From positions 1 through 64,000 of the forward strand of contig JAJQAY010000042.1 of NCBI GenBank assembly GCA_021203515.1: DNA of 64,000 bases, in the 5' to 3' direction. The DNA is from Bacteroides sp. (lineage in GTDB: Bacteria > Bacteroidota > Bacteroidia > Bacteroidales > Bacteroidaceae). Shown here one piece after another: positions 10,106 through 19,794 of the stretch. Made by a program: the position numbers and the translations under genes. The notes under the pieces were generated by a model. The model ran no database searches, had not been told where the DNA came from, and was given only the letters and a program-made list of their open reading frames with translations. How positions within the stretch are numbered: the stretch's first letter is position 1; each line of letters opens with the position of its first letter.

Positions 10106-11242
10106 ATGAAAATTAAAAGTTTTTATTTGCCGGCGGCCTTGCTGGTATGTCTGGCTTCCTGCTCGGAAGATGACACTGTAAACGGAAATGCCCTGTCGGG
10201 TGATCTGGAAACTGCGGTTGTCAAGTTTGAAATGAATGCGAAAACGGAAAATGTTTCTTCTCCGTTGTCGCGGGTAGTAACGTTGCCTGATCTTACAAAG
10301 GAAAATTTCCGGATTATGGCATTCAAGAAGTCGCTTGACAGCGACCAGTATCTTTATGCGCAGGATGTCCCTATGGACGGGATGACTTTTGGGGGTAATG
10401 CGTTGTCGGGTGCCGCCCGCCTGCCCATAGGCGAATACAAATTTGTTTCGACCTATGGGCTGGTTGCGGACGGCGGGTTTGCTCTCCCGACCTTTACTCC
10501 GAAAACTACAGTATTGTCCGATGACCTTAACATTACCCATGGATCGGTAGACGGCAAATCTGTATTCTTCCTCGAAGAAAGTCCACTTGAAAGCTTGCAT
10601 TCCTATGTTCTCGGTACTAACTCCACGGCCAACGAACCGGTCAAAGCATCGTTGCCCCGTGCCGTATCACGCGTAGACATCTTATTTATTCAAGCTAAAA
10701 AGATTGCCGACGGAGTTTATACGGAAGTATCCGATAGCGATGATGTTTTTGGAGTTTCTGAACTCGCCGACATCGAAATGCAGTTTGCCGGACTAAATAA
10801 AAATGTGAATTTAGTCGGCGATAAAATAACAACTGACGAGGATTCATTGTTTAGTGACGATTTTAAAGTGCGTGATTTGGAGAACACCGTTACCCGGGGA
10901 ACTTCCGATGATGATACTAAAGTAGGCACTACTGACTTCGTGAATTACGATGAAATTTCCGGCAACGATATAAAAATAGGCTCGGCACACGTTCACGGTA
11001 CTTATGTGCTTCCATTCGACGGCTCTGCCGCTACTACCACATTGACACTGTTGTTGACCAACAAACTGGGAGACAAACGTACTATTGCAGTTCCCGGCAA
11101 TCTGAAACTGGAACGCAACAAAGTGACTCTTGTTAAGATTTACGTTTTAAGCGGTACGGTATTCAACACCGACGTTCAATTCAACGTAGATATTAGCACC
11201 GCATGGTTGAACGCGAATACGGTAAGTGGTGAAATAAACTAA
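10106..11242 (+). CDS. Fimbrillin-like / Mfa-type lipoprotein
   Basis: MKIKSFYLPAALLVCLASCSEDD signal with lipobox. The ORF-track entry from 9506 merges this with the upstream gene. Confidence 0.7.
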   Translation: MKIKSFYLPAALLVCLASCSEDDTVNGNALSGDLETAVVKFEMNAKTENVSSPLSRVVTLPDLTKENFRIMAFKKSLDSDQYLYAQDVPMDGMTFGGNALSGAARLPIGEYKFVSTYGLVADGGFALPTFTPKTTVLSDDLNITHGSVDGKSVFFLEESPLESLHSYVLGTNSTANEPVKASLPRAVSRVDILFIQAKKIADGVYTEVSDSDDVFGVSELADIEMQFAGLNKNVNLVGDKITTDEDSLFSDDFKVRDLENTVTRGTSDDDTKVGTTDFVNYDEISGNDIKIGSAHVHGTYVLPFDGSAATTTLTLLLTNKLGDKRTIAVPGNLKLERNKVTLVKIYVLSGTVFNTDVQFNVDISTAWLNANTVSGEIN

Positions 11243-11251
11243 CCCTGTTTA

Positions 11252-12214
11252 ATGCGCGTGTGTATGCGGTCAGCTATATTAATTCTTTTATCCCTGCCGT
11301 TGTTATTCTCCTGTTCCGGACAGGAAGAACTGACTGTTGCTTCCGGCCAACCGGAGAATATCCCGGCAGGGATATCAAGGATCACTTTCAGAAGTGGTCC
11401 TATGCCAAAGTGTGTGTACGTCTTCCGCAAAGAGGGAAATGAGTTCCGGTACAATTCGACTCTCGACAGCGGATGGACCGATGAGGGAAAATTGACTACC
11501 CGGCTGCTGATAGGCGACTACAAGTTCTTGTGTACAGCTCCTTTGGAGGGGCAGGTCGATGTGTTGCCAACTCCATTGGATAAAACGGTCACTTTCGAGC
11601 AACTCCGTTTTGTATCCCAAGCTGATGCCGAACATCCGGGAAACATCTTGCCGGTGGAGGAACTTTTTCTTCCGGAGCCTGACGTAGCCGGTGCGGTATA
11701 TACCATTCGCGGTGGAGACGAGATAGAGTGGACGCTCAAAAGAGGGGTTTCCCAACTTGTGTTTGTTCTGAACCGAGGTTATAAGGAAGGAGACGAATAT
11801 GTGCCCCAACCTTATGCGGAAGGGCATAATATCTTTGAAACGATAGAAGAAATCCGTGTGGAGATTTCTGGCGTAGGCCGCGAATGCAATTACCTCGGCA
11901 CATCAGGCGAGGGGACTGTATCCTGCTCATATACGGCATCCGGAGCGGAAAGTATCAATTCGCATGGGTTCGCTACCATCTCCGGCCCGTTCGTCTTTCC
12001 TCCTGCCGATGACGGAGACGTTCATTTGGCCATTACACTCGTTCCGGTATCTGGAGAGGCATGCCCTGCTTTGCAATTAACGAGTAAGCTCGAAGCCAAC
12101 CGGAAACTTATGGTCAACCTGTGGTTCGGTTCTTCTTATTTCGATATTGGAGTAACTACCCGTAATCTTCCCATTTCCGACCGGACAGATGGCGACTTGG
12201 GAGGCTGGGAATAA
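11252..12214 (+). CDS. FimB/Mfa2-like lipoprotein
   Basis: Intact 320 aa ORF, lipobox LPLLFSCSGQ, in series with neighbouring fimbrial genes. Confidence 0.65.
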   Translation: MRVCMRSAILILLSLPLLFSCSGQEELTVASGQPENIPAGISRITFRSGPMPKCVYVFRKEGNEFRYNSTLDSGWTDEGKLTTRLLIGDYKFLCTAPLEGQVDVLPTPLDKTVTFEQLRFVSQADAEHPGNILPVEELFLPEPDVAGAVYTIRGGDEIEWTLKRGVSQLVFVLNRGYKEGDEYVPQPYAEGHNIFETIEEIRVEISGVGRECNYLGTSGEGTVSCSYTASGAESINSHGFATISGPFVFPPADDGDVHLAITLVPVSGEACPALQLTSKLEANRKLMVNLWFGSSYFDIGVTTRNLPISDRTDGDLGGWE

Positions 12215-12231
12215 TAAAAACGGATACACTT

Positions 12232-13294
12232 ATGATAAAGATACCAGTAAAATATGCAGGCTGGTTCGGCATGACTATTTTGTTTGCCGGACTGGTGTTC
12301 TCTTGTACGGAAAGAGAGGAGTCACCGGAGTGGGTGGATAATAAAGACGGAATAGTGTTTCGTACTGAACTTCGGGAAGAAATACCGACCAATGGTTTGA
12401 TAACCAGGCTATATGTGTTCAAATCCGCCGGAAATGACAGTTATCGCCTTTGCGACTCTTTGCCGGAAATAATCAGCGGCACTACCCGGCTTAAAATGAG
12501 CCTTGCTGATTTGAATAAGAACGATTATCGCTTTCTCTTCGTTGCTACGCCGCAGGCTGAACCGGAAATGCAGGTAGCACGTATGGACGGCGCTCCTTTT
12601 GCTTTCGGAACGGAGTGGGTAAAGGTGTCGGTTGCGGCGTTGGCAGACAATCTGTCGGTAGACAATTATTATGGAATTAAAGACCTTAAAGGCGCAGAAA
12701 TCCTGCAACTGGAAGCTATTGAAGGAGAACTGACGCGGTTGGTGGGACAAATGGTGTTCTGCTTTTATAAAGACGCCCCCGAAGGAGTCCAAAACCCGGA
12801 CGTAGCTTCCGTATTGGACAGGGTTTCTTCTATTGATATTGCTTATGAGAGTATGCCCCGGCAAATCACGTTTGATGTGGATGATCTTCCGGTTAGCATG
12901 GCGGGTTCGGAAGATGTCTTAAACCATACCGTTAATTTCTCCCTGAATGAAGACGGGCAAAAAGTGGTTCTTCCCCAGACGGGAGTTCCGGTCGAAGTAG
13001 CCGACTCTATCCCCAAAGGAGCTATCCTGAAAGGAGCTTGTCTGTTTCCTTGTCGGGAAAAAGTAAAAGTGTCGATGACATTCCACTATTATGATACGAC
13101 TCCGGTATGCGGGCATACGGAAAGTGAGCATCAGCATGTGGCGGAATGTTATACCCCCCCGGACATTGTCGCTCAGTTTACCGAAGAATGCGGGAATGGC
13201 AGGTCTGACTGTGTTGCCGGATCACTTTACAATCAATAACGCTACCCTCCCGTGCGACCGGGTGATTGACGTGCTGCATACGTCCGGCATCTAA
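12232..13294 (+). pseudogene. FimB/Mfa2-like lipoprotein with Cys/His-rich segment, frameshifted near the 3' end
   Basis: Lipobox LVFSCTERE; contains CGHTESEHQHVAEC. The last part continues in another frame as LTVLPDHFTINNATLPCDRVIDVLHTSGI*. Confidence 0.6.
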
Positions 13295-13324
13295 ATAAAT
13301 GCAGTGTGGAATTAGCTTAGAAAG

Positions 13325-14539
13325 ATGATGAAAAAGAATATATTCGGCATGTTGGCCGGCATCTGTATTTTGTTGCTGGCTTGTTCGGAACAGGAAGATA
13401 ATGACAGTCTGATTAACAACTCCCTTGAGGGCAGGGGGGGATAAGGTGACTGTAAACCTGAGTTTATCTGCCATACCGAAAATACATATTGACGATAATA
13501 CGGACTACTGTCCCATATCCAGCCGGGCGACAGAAAATGTGCGTTCTATCATAGCAAACAATTACAAGTGTTTGGTGATGAAAGAAATAGACACCAAGTG
13601 GTATGTAGACACACTGACTAACAGGAATTTGACGGACGCTTCCAAGTATTCGGAAGTGAAAGTGACGGATGAGACGAGATTTAATGACCTTCAACTTACG
13701 CTACGACCGGGGCATTACCGGGTGTTGGTAGTCTTGAACCCACTGTGCGGGAAATGGAATGCAGACCTGGTGCCGGGGCGATAGTGAAAGGTGAAGCAGA
13801 TACTGTGGCATACGCCTATACCTATAATTACCAGATGAATGCATCTTATGCCAACGTGGGAAAACGCTTTGTGCGTTATGAAATATTTGCAGGGACGGCA
13901 GAGTTTACGGTGGAGAAAACATCCGATCTGCATTCGAAACCGGTAAATGGGAATACCCATATTGCTTTCACCCGCAGAGTTGCGCAAATGCGCTTCCTAT
14001 TGAAAGATGAACCGTCGGAGAAAGAAAATTTTAACTTCGCCCCAACGCAGCATACCGTATATGCCACTTTGAAAGCGACTCAACCGGATATGCCTTTCTG
14101 TGACGGGTTGGACTGCTGGGGGGATGCTTACTATAACCATACAACCCCGACAAGAGAATTAGAAATGTGTACGAACCTCCATGCAAACTGGCATAAAGCC
14201 AAGACGGGGGATAATTATATGATAATCGATCCCAGCGTAACCATATATTCTCCTTTTGTCTTTGCGGACGAACTCAAAGATATTCCCTATGAGTTGGACG
14301 AGATTAAGGTGACAGGACAAGCGGGCTCGGGAGGATTTGTGTATGTTTATCCGCAACCTATCCCGCAACCGACATTAGAGTGCAACTCTATCCAGCCGGT
14401 CGCATTCCGCACTACGGACGATATAGTCTTAACCCCTTCTTCGCAAAAACAGGTGACATTGGAGTATCTGGAGGCGGAAAGTTCTAAAGAATTGCTGGAT
14501 ACTTATTTCGACGCTTACTATGAATGTAATATACACTAA
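13325..14539 (+). pseudogene. FimB/Mfa2-like lipoprotein, frameshifts at a G7 run and near 13770
   Basis: MMKKNIFGMLAGICILLLACSEQEDNDSLINNSLEGRG, then a shift at GGGGGGG (13434-13440) into DKVTVNLSLSAIPKIHI, then a second shift into ORF 13745-14539. Confidence 0.65.
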
Positions 14540-14550
14540 TTATTATCGCT

Positions 14551-15431
14551 ATGAATGCTAAACTATTGTTATTTCTATCCGTCATACTGTTTGCCGGTTG
14601 TATTCATGAAACACTGGAACCATGCCCCGTGGGGGATGTGAAAATTAATATCTATGTGGAAAAGTATCAGGCAGTGACTCACAATTTCAGTACGGATATG
14701 GAGGCTTCTTTTTTCACCCGTATCCGCGATGTTCATTATTTCCTGTTCAAGGACAAGGCTTTGATTGACGAAGGGCGTATCTCGGACTGTACCTTGTTCA
14801 CCACACCCCCTTATACTTTTCAGCGGGAAGGGCTTGAGTTCGGCGACTACTGTCTGGCGGTGGTGAGCAATTGTAGTGCCCTTGTGTGAGGAAAAGCTCC
14901 GTCCGAGCTCTTTTTCACCTATGCGGGCGTAGATAATAAAGAGGACTATTTTGCCGTTTGCCTTCCTTTTACGGTGGATTGCAATTGCGAGACCGAATAC
15001 AATGCTTATATGGAACGCGCTCACGGTGTGGTTCGCTACACTTTCAGCAATGTTCCCAAAGATATAAGCGAGATTGAAATGACCATGACCAACGTAGGGA
15101 ACAAAAAATGATTGAGGGAGACTATTCCGGGCAGATAGAAGTTACTAAACGTATTCCTGTGTCTGCCGTGACGCGTGCGGCAACTGAAAGCAAGGATATT
15201 ACCGTAACATTGGGCACATTCCCCACGACAAAGGGAATGCGCTCGGCTTACCGTTTAAGGCTATATAAAGAGGGAGGGGAAGAACCTTTGTACAATGGCA
15301 CTGTAATAGATACTTTGACTGTTCGCAGAAACCAGTTGCTGAATGTCGATACCCGTTTCAGGGAAGGCAGTTCTTCGTTTGAGGTAGTGGTAAATACTAC
15401 TTGGGACGGAAGTATTCCGGGGGGGTGCTGA
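14551..15431 (+). pseudogene. FimB/Mfa2 family fimbrial protein with in-frame TGA and a frameshift
   Basis: MNAKLLLFLSVILFAGCIHETLEPCPVGDVKINIYVEKYQ...NCSALV*GKAPSELFFTYAGVDNKEDYFAVCLPFTVDCNCETEYNAYMERAHGVVRYTF; frameshift at AAAAAA near 15105. Confidence 0.75.
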
Positions 15432-15493
15432 TATTGACTAATTGAATAGGGCAGGGGCGTCTGTGACAGATGTCCGATTGCTGATTATGGGGG

Positions 15494-16059
15494 TTATCGG
15501 AGAAGGGTTTCTTTCAGCCGTGCGAGTGCCTTTTGCAGTTGTGCATCCACCGTCTTCACGCTGATGCCCAGCTCTTCCGCCACTTGGGCATAGCTTTGTT
15601 TCTCTTCGCGGATGCGTATGAATACTTCGCGGCAGCGTTCGGGCAGGCGGTCGAGGGCTTTGACGTAGCGGGTGAAAAATTCCTCGCTGATGAGCATATC
15701 TTCGGGGGAGTCGGACAGGTCGGAGGCTTCGGATATCTGATCGGTATCGGCAGACTGGGCGGACAGGGCAGAGAGGGCGGAATGTCGCGCTTCCTTCTCC
15801 AGATAGTTGAGTGAGGCATTCTTGACGAGAATAAAGCAATAATCCTCAATGCTCTGCACTTCGGGCAGGCGGGCGCGCTGCTCCAAAGGCGCATGAAGAC
15901 ATCCAGCACAATCTCTTGTGCCCATTCTTCACGTTTCACGTAGTAGTAGGCAATGCGGAACAGGCGGTCGTAAGTGAGGTTATAGAATTCCCGAAAGGCA
16001 CGCTCCGAGTCTTCTTCTTTCATTTGCCGCAGGTATCGTCTGACTTCTTGTTCGGTCAT
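15494..16059 (-). pseudogene. ECF-type RNA polymerase sigma-70 factor, frameshifted
   Basis: N-terminal frame MTEQEVRRYLRQMKEEDSERAFREFYNLTYDRLFRIAYYYVKREEWAQEIVLDVFMRLW. C-terminal frame LPERCREVFIRIREEKQSYAQVAEELGISVKTVDAQLQKALARL. Confidence 0.85.
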
Positions 16060-16211
16060 GTCGCTTTTGTCTCAATTGCTGGCAAATGTAGGGCTTTTCG
16101 GTGAAATATCCTAACCCCCGGCTGATTTGAGAACGTCACGAGATTGCAGCAGGCTTGTAACACGGCTTGTATTCCTTTGCAACGCATAATTAAGTAAAAA
16201 ATGACACGAAA

Positions 16212-17648
16212 ATGAAAAGTAAACTATTATCAGTTTTGAGTGTGTTGTTGTGCGGTGCTTTTGTAGAGGTTGCTGCGCAAAACAGTGTTTTGAACTTTAC
16301 CGGAAAGGTGACGGACAAGTCGGGCAAGGGAATTTCCGGTGTAGTGGTAAATGACGGTGTGCGCTTCACGCAGACTGACGCGCAGGGAGTGTGGACGCTG
16401 ACGGCGGATGCGGTGGTGAGCAAGTTCGTCAGTATCTCTACGTCTGCCGCCTATCAGTTGCCACAACGGGAGGGGCTGGCAAGCGGATTTTATGTCTCTG
16501 TGGCCCGTCTGGCCGCAGACGGATGCAAGCATGACTTTGTGCTGGAGAAACGCAAGCAGCCGAAGGATGATTTCTACTTTATAGCCGTATCCGACCCTCA
16601 GGTGCGCAATGCACAGGAGATGAAACGCTGGCGGCAAGAGACTGTTCCCGACATCACGCAGACGGTGGACTTCCTGAAGCAGAGCCGTGAGGTGGTGGGC
16701 ACAACGCTAGGCGACCTCGTATTCGACAACATGTCGCTTTACGACGAGTATGAGGCTTCGCTGAAGAACACGGGTGCGACCTTCTTCCAGTGCATCGGCA
16801 ACCATGACCTCGATTTGCGCTACCAAGACCTCCATAATATGGCGGCGGGTACTCCGGTGTATGGCGAAATGGTTTATAACCGTTATTTTGGCCCTACGGA
16901 CTATTCCTATAATGTGGGCCGGGTGCACGTCGTCACGATGAAGGACTTGAACTATGTGGGCGGCAAGAGGTATCTTGAGAGTCTGACCGGTGCACAGATT
17001 GAATGGCTGAAGAAGGATTTGAGCTACGTACCCAAAGGTAGTCTGGTCTTCCTGAATATGCACGCTCCTGCCTGGAACCGCGTGTCGGGAAGCGGCAATG
17101 TGCGCAATGCCGCTGAACTGAAAGAGGCGTTGAGGGATTACAATGTACATGCCTTTACCGGTCATACCCACTACTTCCAGAACAATGAGGTGGCGGACAA
17201 TCTCTATGAACACAACATCGGTGCGGCTTGCGGCGCCTGGTGTGCAGGCTGGATAAACCAGTGCGGCGCTCCCAACGGCTATCTGGTGGTGGACGTGAAG
17301 GGCGACGACGTGAAGTGGCATTATAAGAGTACGCGTCGCGACTTCAGCCATCAGTTCCGCCTCTATGGCAGGGGACAGTTTCTTACGCAAAGCAGCTTTG
17401 TGGTTGCCAATATCTGGGACTGGGATAGCGCCTGCCATGCCGTGTGGTATCAGGACGGTAAGCCGATGGGCGATATGGAGCAGTTTGTCGATGCCGACGA
17501 AGAGGCCGCCGCCATGAAGAAAGACCGCTCTGCCGCAGTGAAGACGGGACATCTGTTTCGGGCCATGCCTGCCGACGGTGCCAAGGAAATCAAGGTGGAG
17601 TTTACCAATCGTTTCGGGGAGGTGTATACGCAGACGTTGAAGTTATAA
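16212..17648 (+). CDS. Calcineurin-like phosphoesterase with C-terminal domain
   Basis: Intact 478 aa: signal peptide, FTGKVTDKSGKGISGVVVNDG, metallophosphoesterase motifs (AVSDPQ, TLGDLVFD, IGNHDLD, GHTHYF). Confidence 0.9.
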   Translation: MKSKLLSVLSVLLCGAFVEVAAQNSVLNFTGKVTDKSGKGISGVVVNDGVRFTQTDAQGVWTLTADAVVSKFVSISTSAAYQLPQREGLASGFYVSVARLAADGCKHDFVLEKRKQPKDDFYFIAVSDPQVRNAQEMKRWRQETVPDITQTVDFLKQSREVVGTTLGDLVFDNMSLYDEYEASLKNTGATFFQCIGNHDLDLRYQDLHNMAAGTPVYGEMVYNRYFGPTDYSYNVGRVHVVTMKDLNYVGGKRYLESLTGAQIEWLKKDLSYVPKGSLVFLNMHAPAWNRVSGSGNVRNAAELKEALRDYNVHAFTGHTHYFQNNEVADNLYEHNIGAACGAWCAGWINQCGAPNGYLVVDVKGDDVKWHYKSTRRDFSHQFRLYGRGQFLTQSSFVVANIWDWDSACHAVWYQDGKPMGDMEQFVDADEEAAAMKKDRSAAVKTGHLFRAMPADGAKEIKVEFTNRFGEVYTQTLKL

Positions 17649-17669
17649 TAATAGGTATCAGTTAAAGAA

Positions 17670-17712
17670 AACCGGCTATCAGTCTGTTACAGATTGATAG
17701 CCGGTTTTTTAT
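17670..17712. terminator. Strong intrinsic terminator, likely bidirectional
   Basis: AACCGGCTATCA...TTGATAGCCGGTTTTTTA: perfect stem followed by a T-tract, between convergent genes. Confidence 0.85.
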
Positions 17713-17731
17713 TGGAAAGAACAAGCTTCCA

Positions 17732-18283
17732 TTACATCTTCACCAGCTTCACTTGCTCAAATAGCCTGACGGCTTCTTCGCCGTTCCTGGCTTTCTTGGC
17801 AGCTTCTTCAAAGCTCTTGCTGTCGTTCTCGAAACAGAGGACATTGGCGCAGTCCAGAATGTGTCCCATTAGGTCTATGGCCTTCGCATTGGTGAGCTGA
17901 CCTTTTTTCAAGGCTTTCTTTACATACTTGTTGGCATTCTCTACAGCGTTGTAGATGGCGGGCTTCACAATCTCCGTGCCGCTGCTCGACAGGCCAATCT
18001 CCACATTGTACTCGTGCGTGTAGTTGGCAAGGAACGTATTCCATTTGGCGGATATGGCCTTACCCAGGTAGTGCTCTTCCTCAAAGACAGGGTGTGTCTC
18101 GGGAATTTCACCGTAGACGGTGTACTCGTAGATGGCGGTTCGGGAGTCGTCTCCGTCATAAATGGCAGTTGCATTGCCGGTGGAGGCGGCGCGATTGCTG
18201 TTGGCCGCCAAAGCCAACTCCTGTGCATGGCCGGAAGCTATGCACAGGAGGGCTGAGAGAAGTAAAAGGTTTCTCAGTTTCAT
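17732..18283 (-). CDS. Secreted hypothetical protein
   Basis: 183 aa ORF with signal peptide MKLRNLLLLSALLCIASGHAQE; no family recognised. Confidence 0.65.
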   Translation of the reverse strand: MKLRNLLLLSALLCIASGHAQELALAANSNRAASTGNATAIYDGDDSRTAIYEYTVYGEIPETHPVFEEEHYLGKAISAKWNTFLANYTHEYNVEIGLSSSGTEIVKPAIYNAVENANKYVKKALKKGQLTNAKAIDLMGHILDCANVLCFENDSKSFEEAAKKARNGEEAVRLFEQVKLVKM

Positions 18284-18308
18284 AATTCTTGTTGTTTTAG
18301 TGTGACTA

Positions 18309-19770
18309 TTATCTCTTTTGCCAGATTAACCGCGTTTTGAATTCATCACTTCCCATCGACTTCAGAGCTTGCTCGTAGTTCGCGCGGTTCATGCGCTGCA
18401 CGATGGCAGGGTAGCGGAAGCGGAAAGGCATGGCGTCGCCCGTGGCTACTCCGGGGCCGGTGGCACATCGGGATAGCCGGTACGGTTGTACTCGAACCAT
18501 TGCTGATGGTCGACGAAGAAAAGGGCATAGAACTTCTGCTCGATGATGCGCTTCAGTGTTCCGTCGTAGGCGGCGGAGGGGTGTCGAAGTAGCCGGCCGG
18601 CAAGGTGGCTCCCCATTGGGTGACGGCGGCTTCTACTGCGGCTTCATACAGGGTGCGGGCATCGTCGCTGATGATGCCGCGCTGGGCGAGTTCGGCTTTG
18701 ATGAAGAGAACCTCGGCATAGGTCATGCACCATAAATCTTGCGGAGCAGTGGCAAGAGTGGCGGCATTGGGCGCGGAACCGGTGATGGTGGGCGTTGTGG
18801 AGTAGCCGCTAGGTAGGCCGAAGTAATCGCTCACATCCTTGCCCGTCTCGTCTTTATTGGTAGCCTTCCTTACAAATACAGGCAGGCGGGGGTCGTTCCA
18901 TTCCTTCAGCTTGTTGATGAAGAATTCGGACAGCGCTTTATAGGAAGAAAGGTCGGAGGGACGGGGCATCGGTGCCTCTTGGGGTGCTACACCGGATACG
19001 TGCACGCTGGCGGCATCTTCGTTCGACTCGAATACGGGATACTTCACCGGGTCGGCCAGCATCTGGCGCAGGGTTTCTGCGGCATTCAGTTCGGGCACGT
19101 CGATGACACGCAGCAGGGCACGCAGGCGGAGGGAGTTGGTAAACTTCTGCCACAGCTTGATGCCGTTGGCGTCGCTACCGCTGGTGCAGTACATCATGTC
19201 GCCGCTGTCGTTGTAGCGCAGTCCGTCGGCGGGCACATAGAGCTCGTTGGCATGTGCCAGCGAGTCTATGATGCCGCGATAGACTTCCAGTTATGTGTTG
19301 AACTTAGGGTAATAGATTTGTTGTTCTCCTTTGCAAGCCTCTGCCATGGGCACGTCGCCGAAGGCGTCCGTCAGTTGCTGGAACATCCAGCTTTGCAGGG
19401 TGAGGGCGATGGCTTGGTAGTTGCTTGATTGCGTCTCTACGGCATAGTCGTAGGTGGCTTGTGCGTTGCTGGCCCATTTGTAATAGGTGGCCCAGGCACC
19501 GTCTCCGGCAGTATCGCCGATGCGATACCAGCCCACACCGTTGCTGGTGTTGGTCGTCACGAGGCATTGCATCAGTTGGAACGTCCAACTGTTGTATCGT
19601 GTTCACGTGTAGATGCCCATGCCGTAGATGGTAGGGTTGAGGAAGCTGCCCGCATTGGCTTTGTCCATGCGGGTAGGGTCGGTATTGATTTCGTCCATAC
19701 TATCGCAGGCGGTGAGGATCACGGCCGGCAGAACGAGTATTGCCATGAGGCTTCTGAATATCTTTTTCAT
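18309..19770 (-). pseudogene. SusD/RagB-type outer-membrane lipoprotein, multiply disrupted
   Basis: Start MKKIFRSLMAILVLPAVILTACDSMDEINTDPTRMDKANAGSFLNPTIYGMGIY. Fragments 19291-19572, 18553-19236 and 18309-18500. In-frame TAA at FNT*LEVYRGIIDSLAHANELY. Confidence 0.75.
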
Positions 19771-19794
19771 TGTTCTGTTTCAATTATGGTTTTG

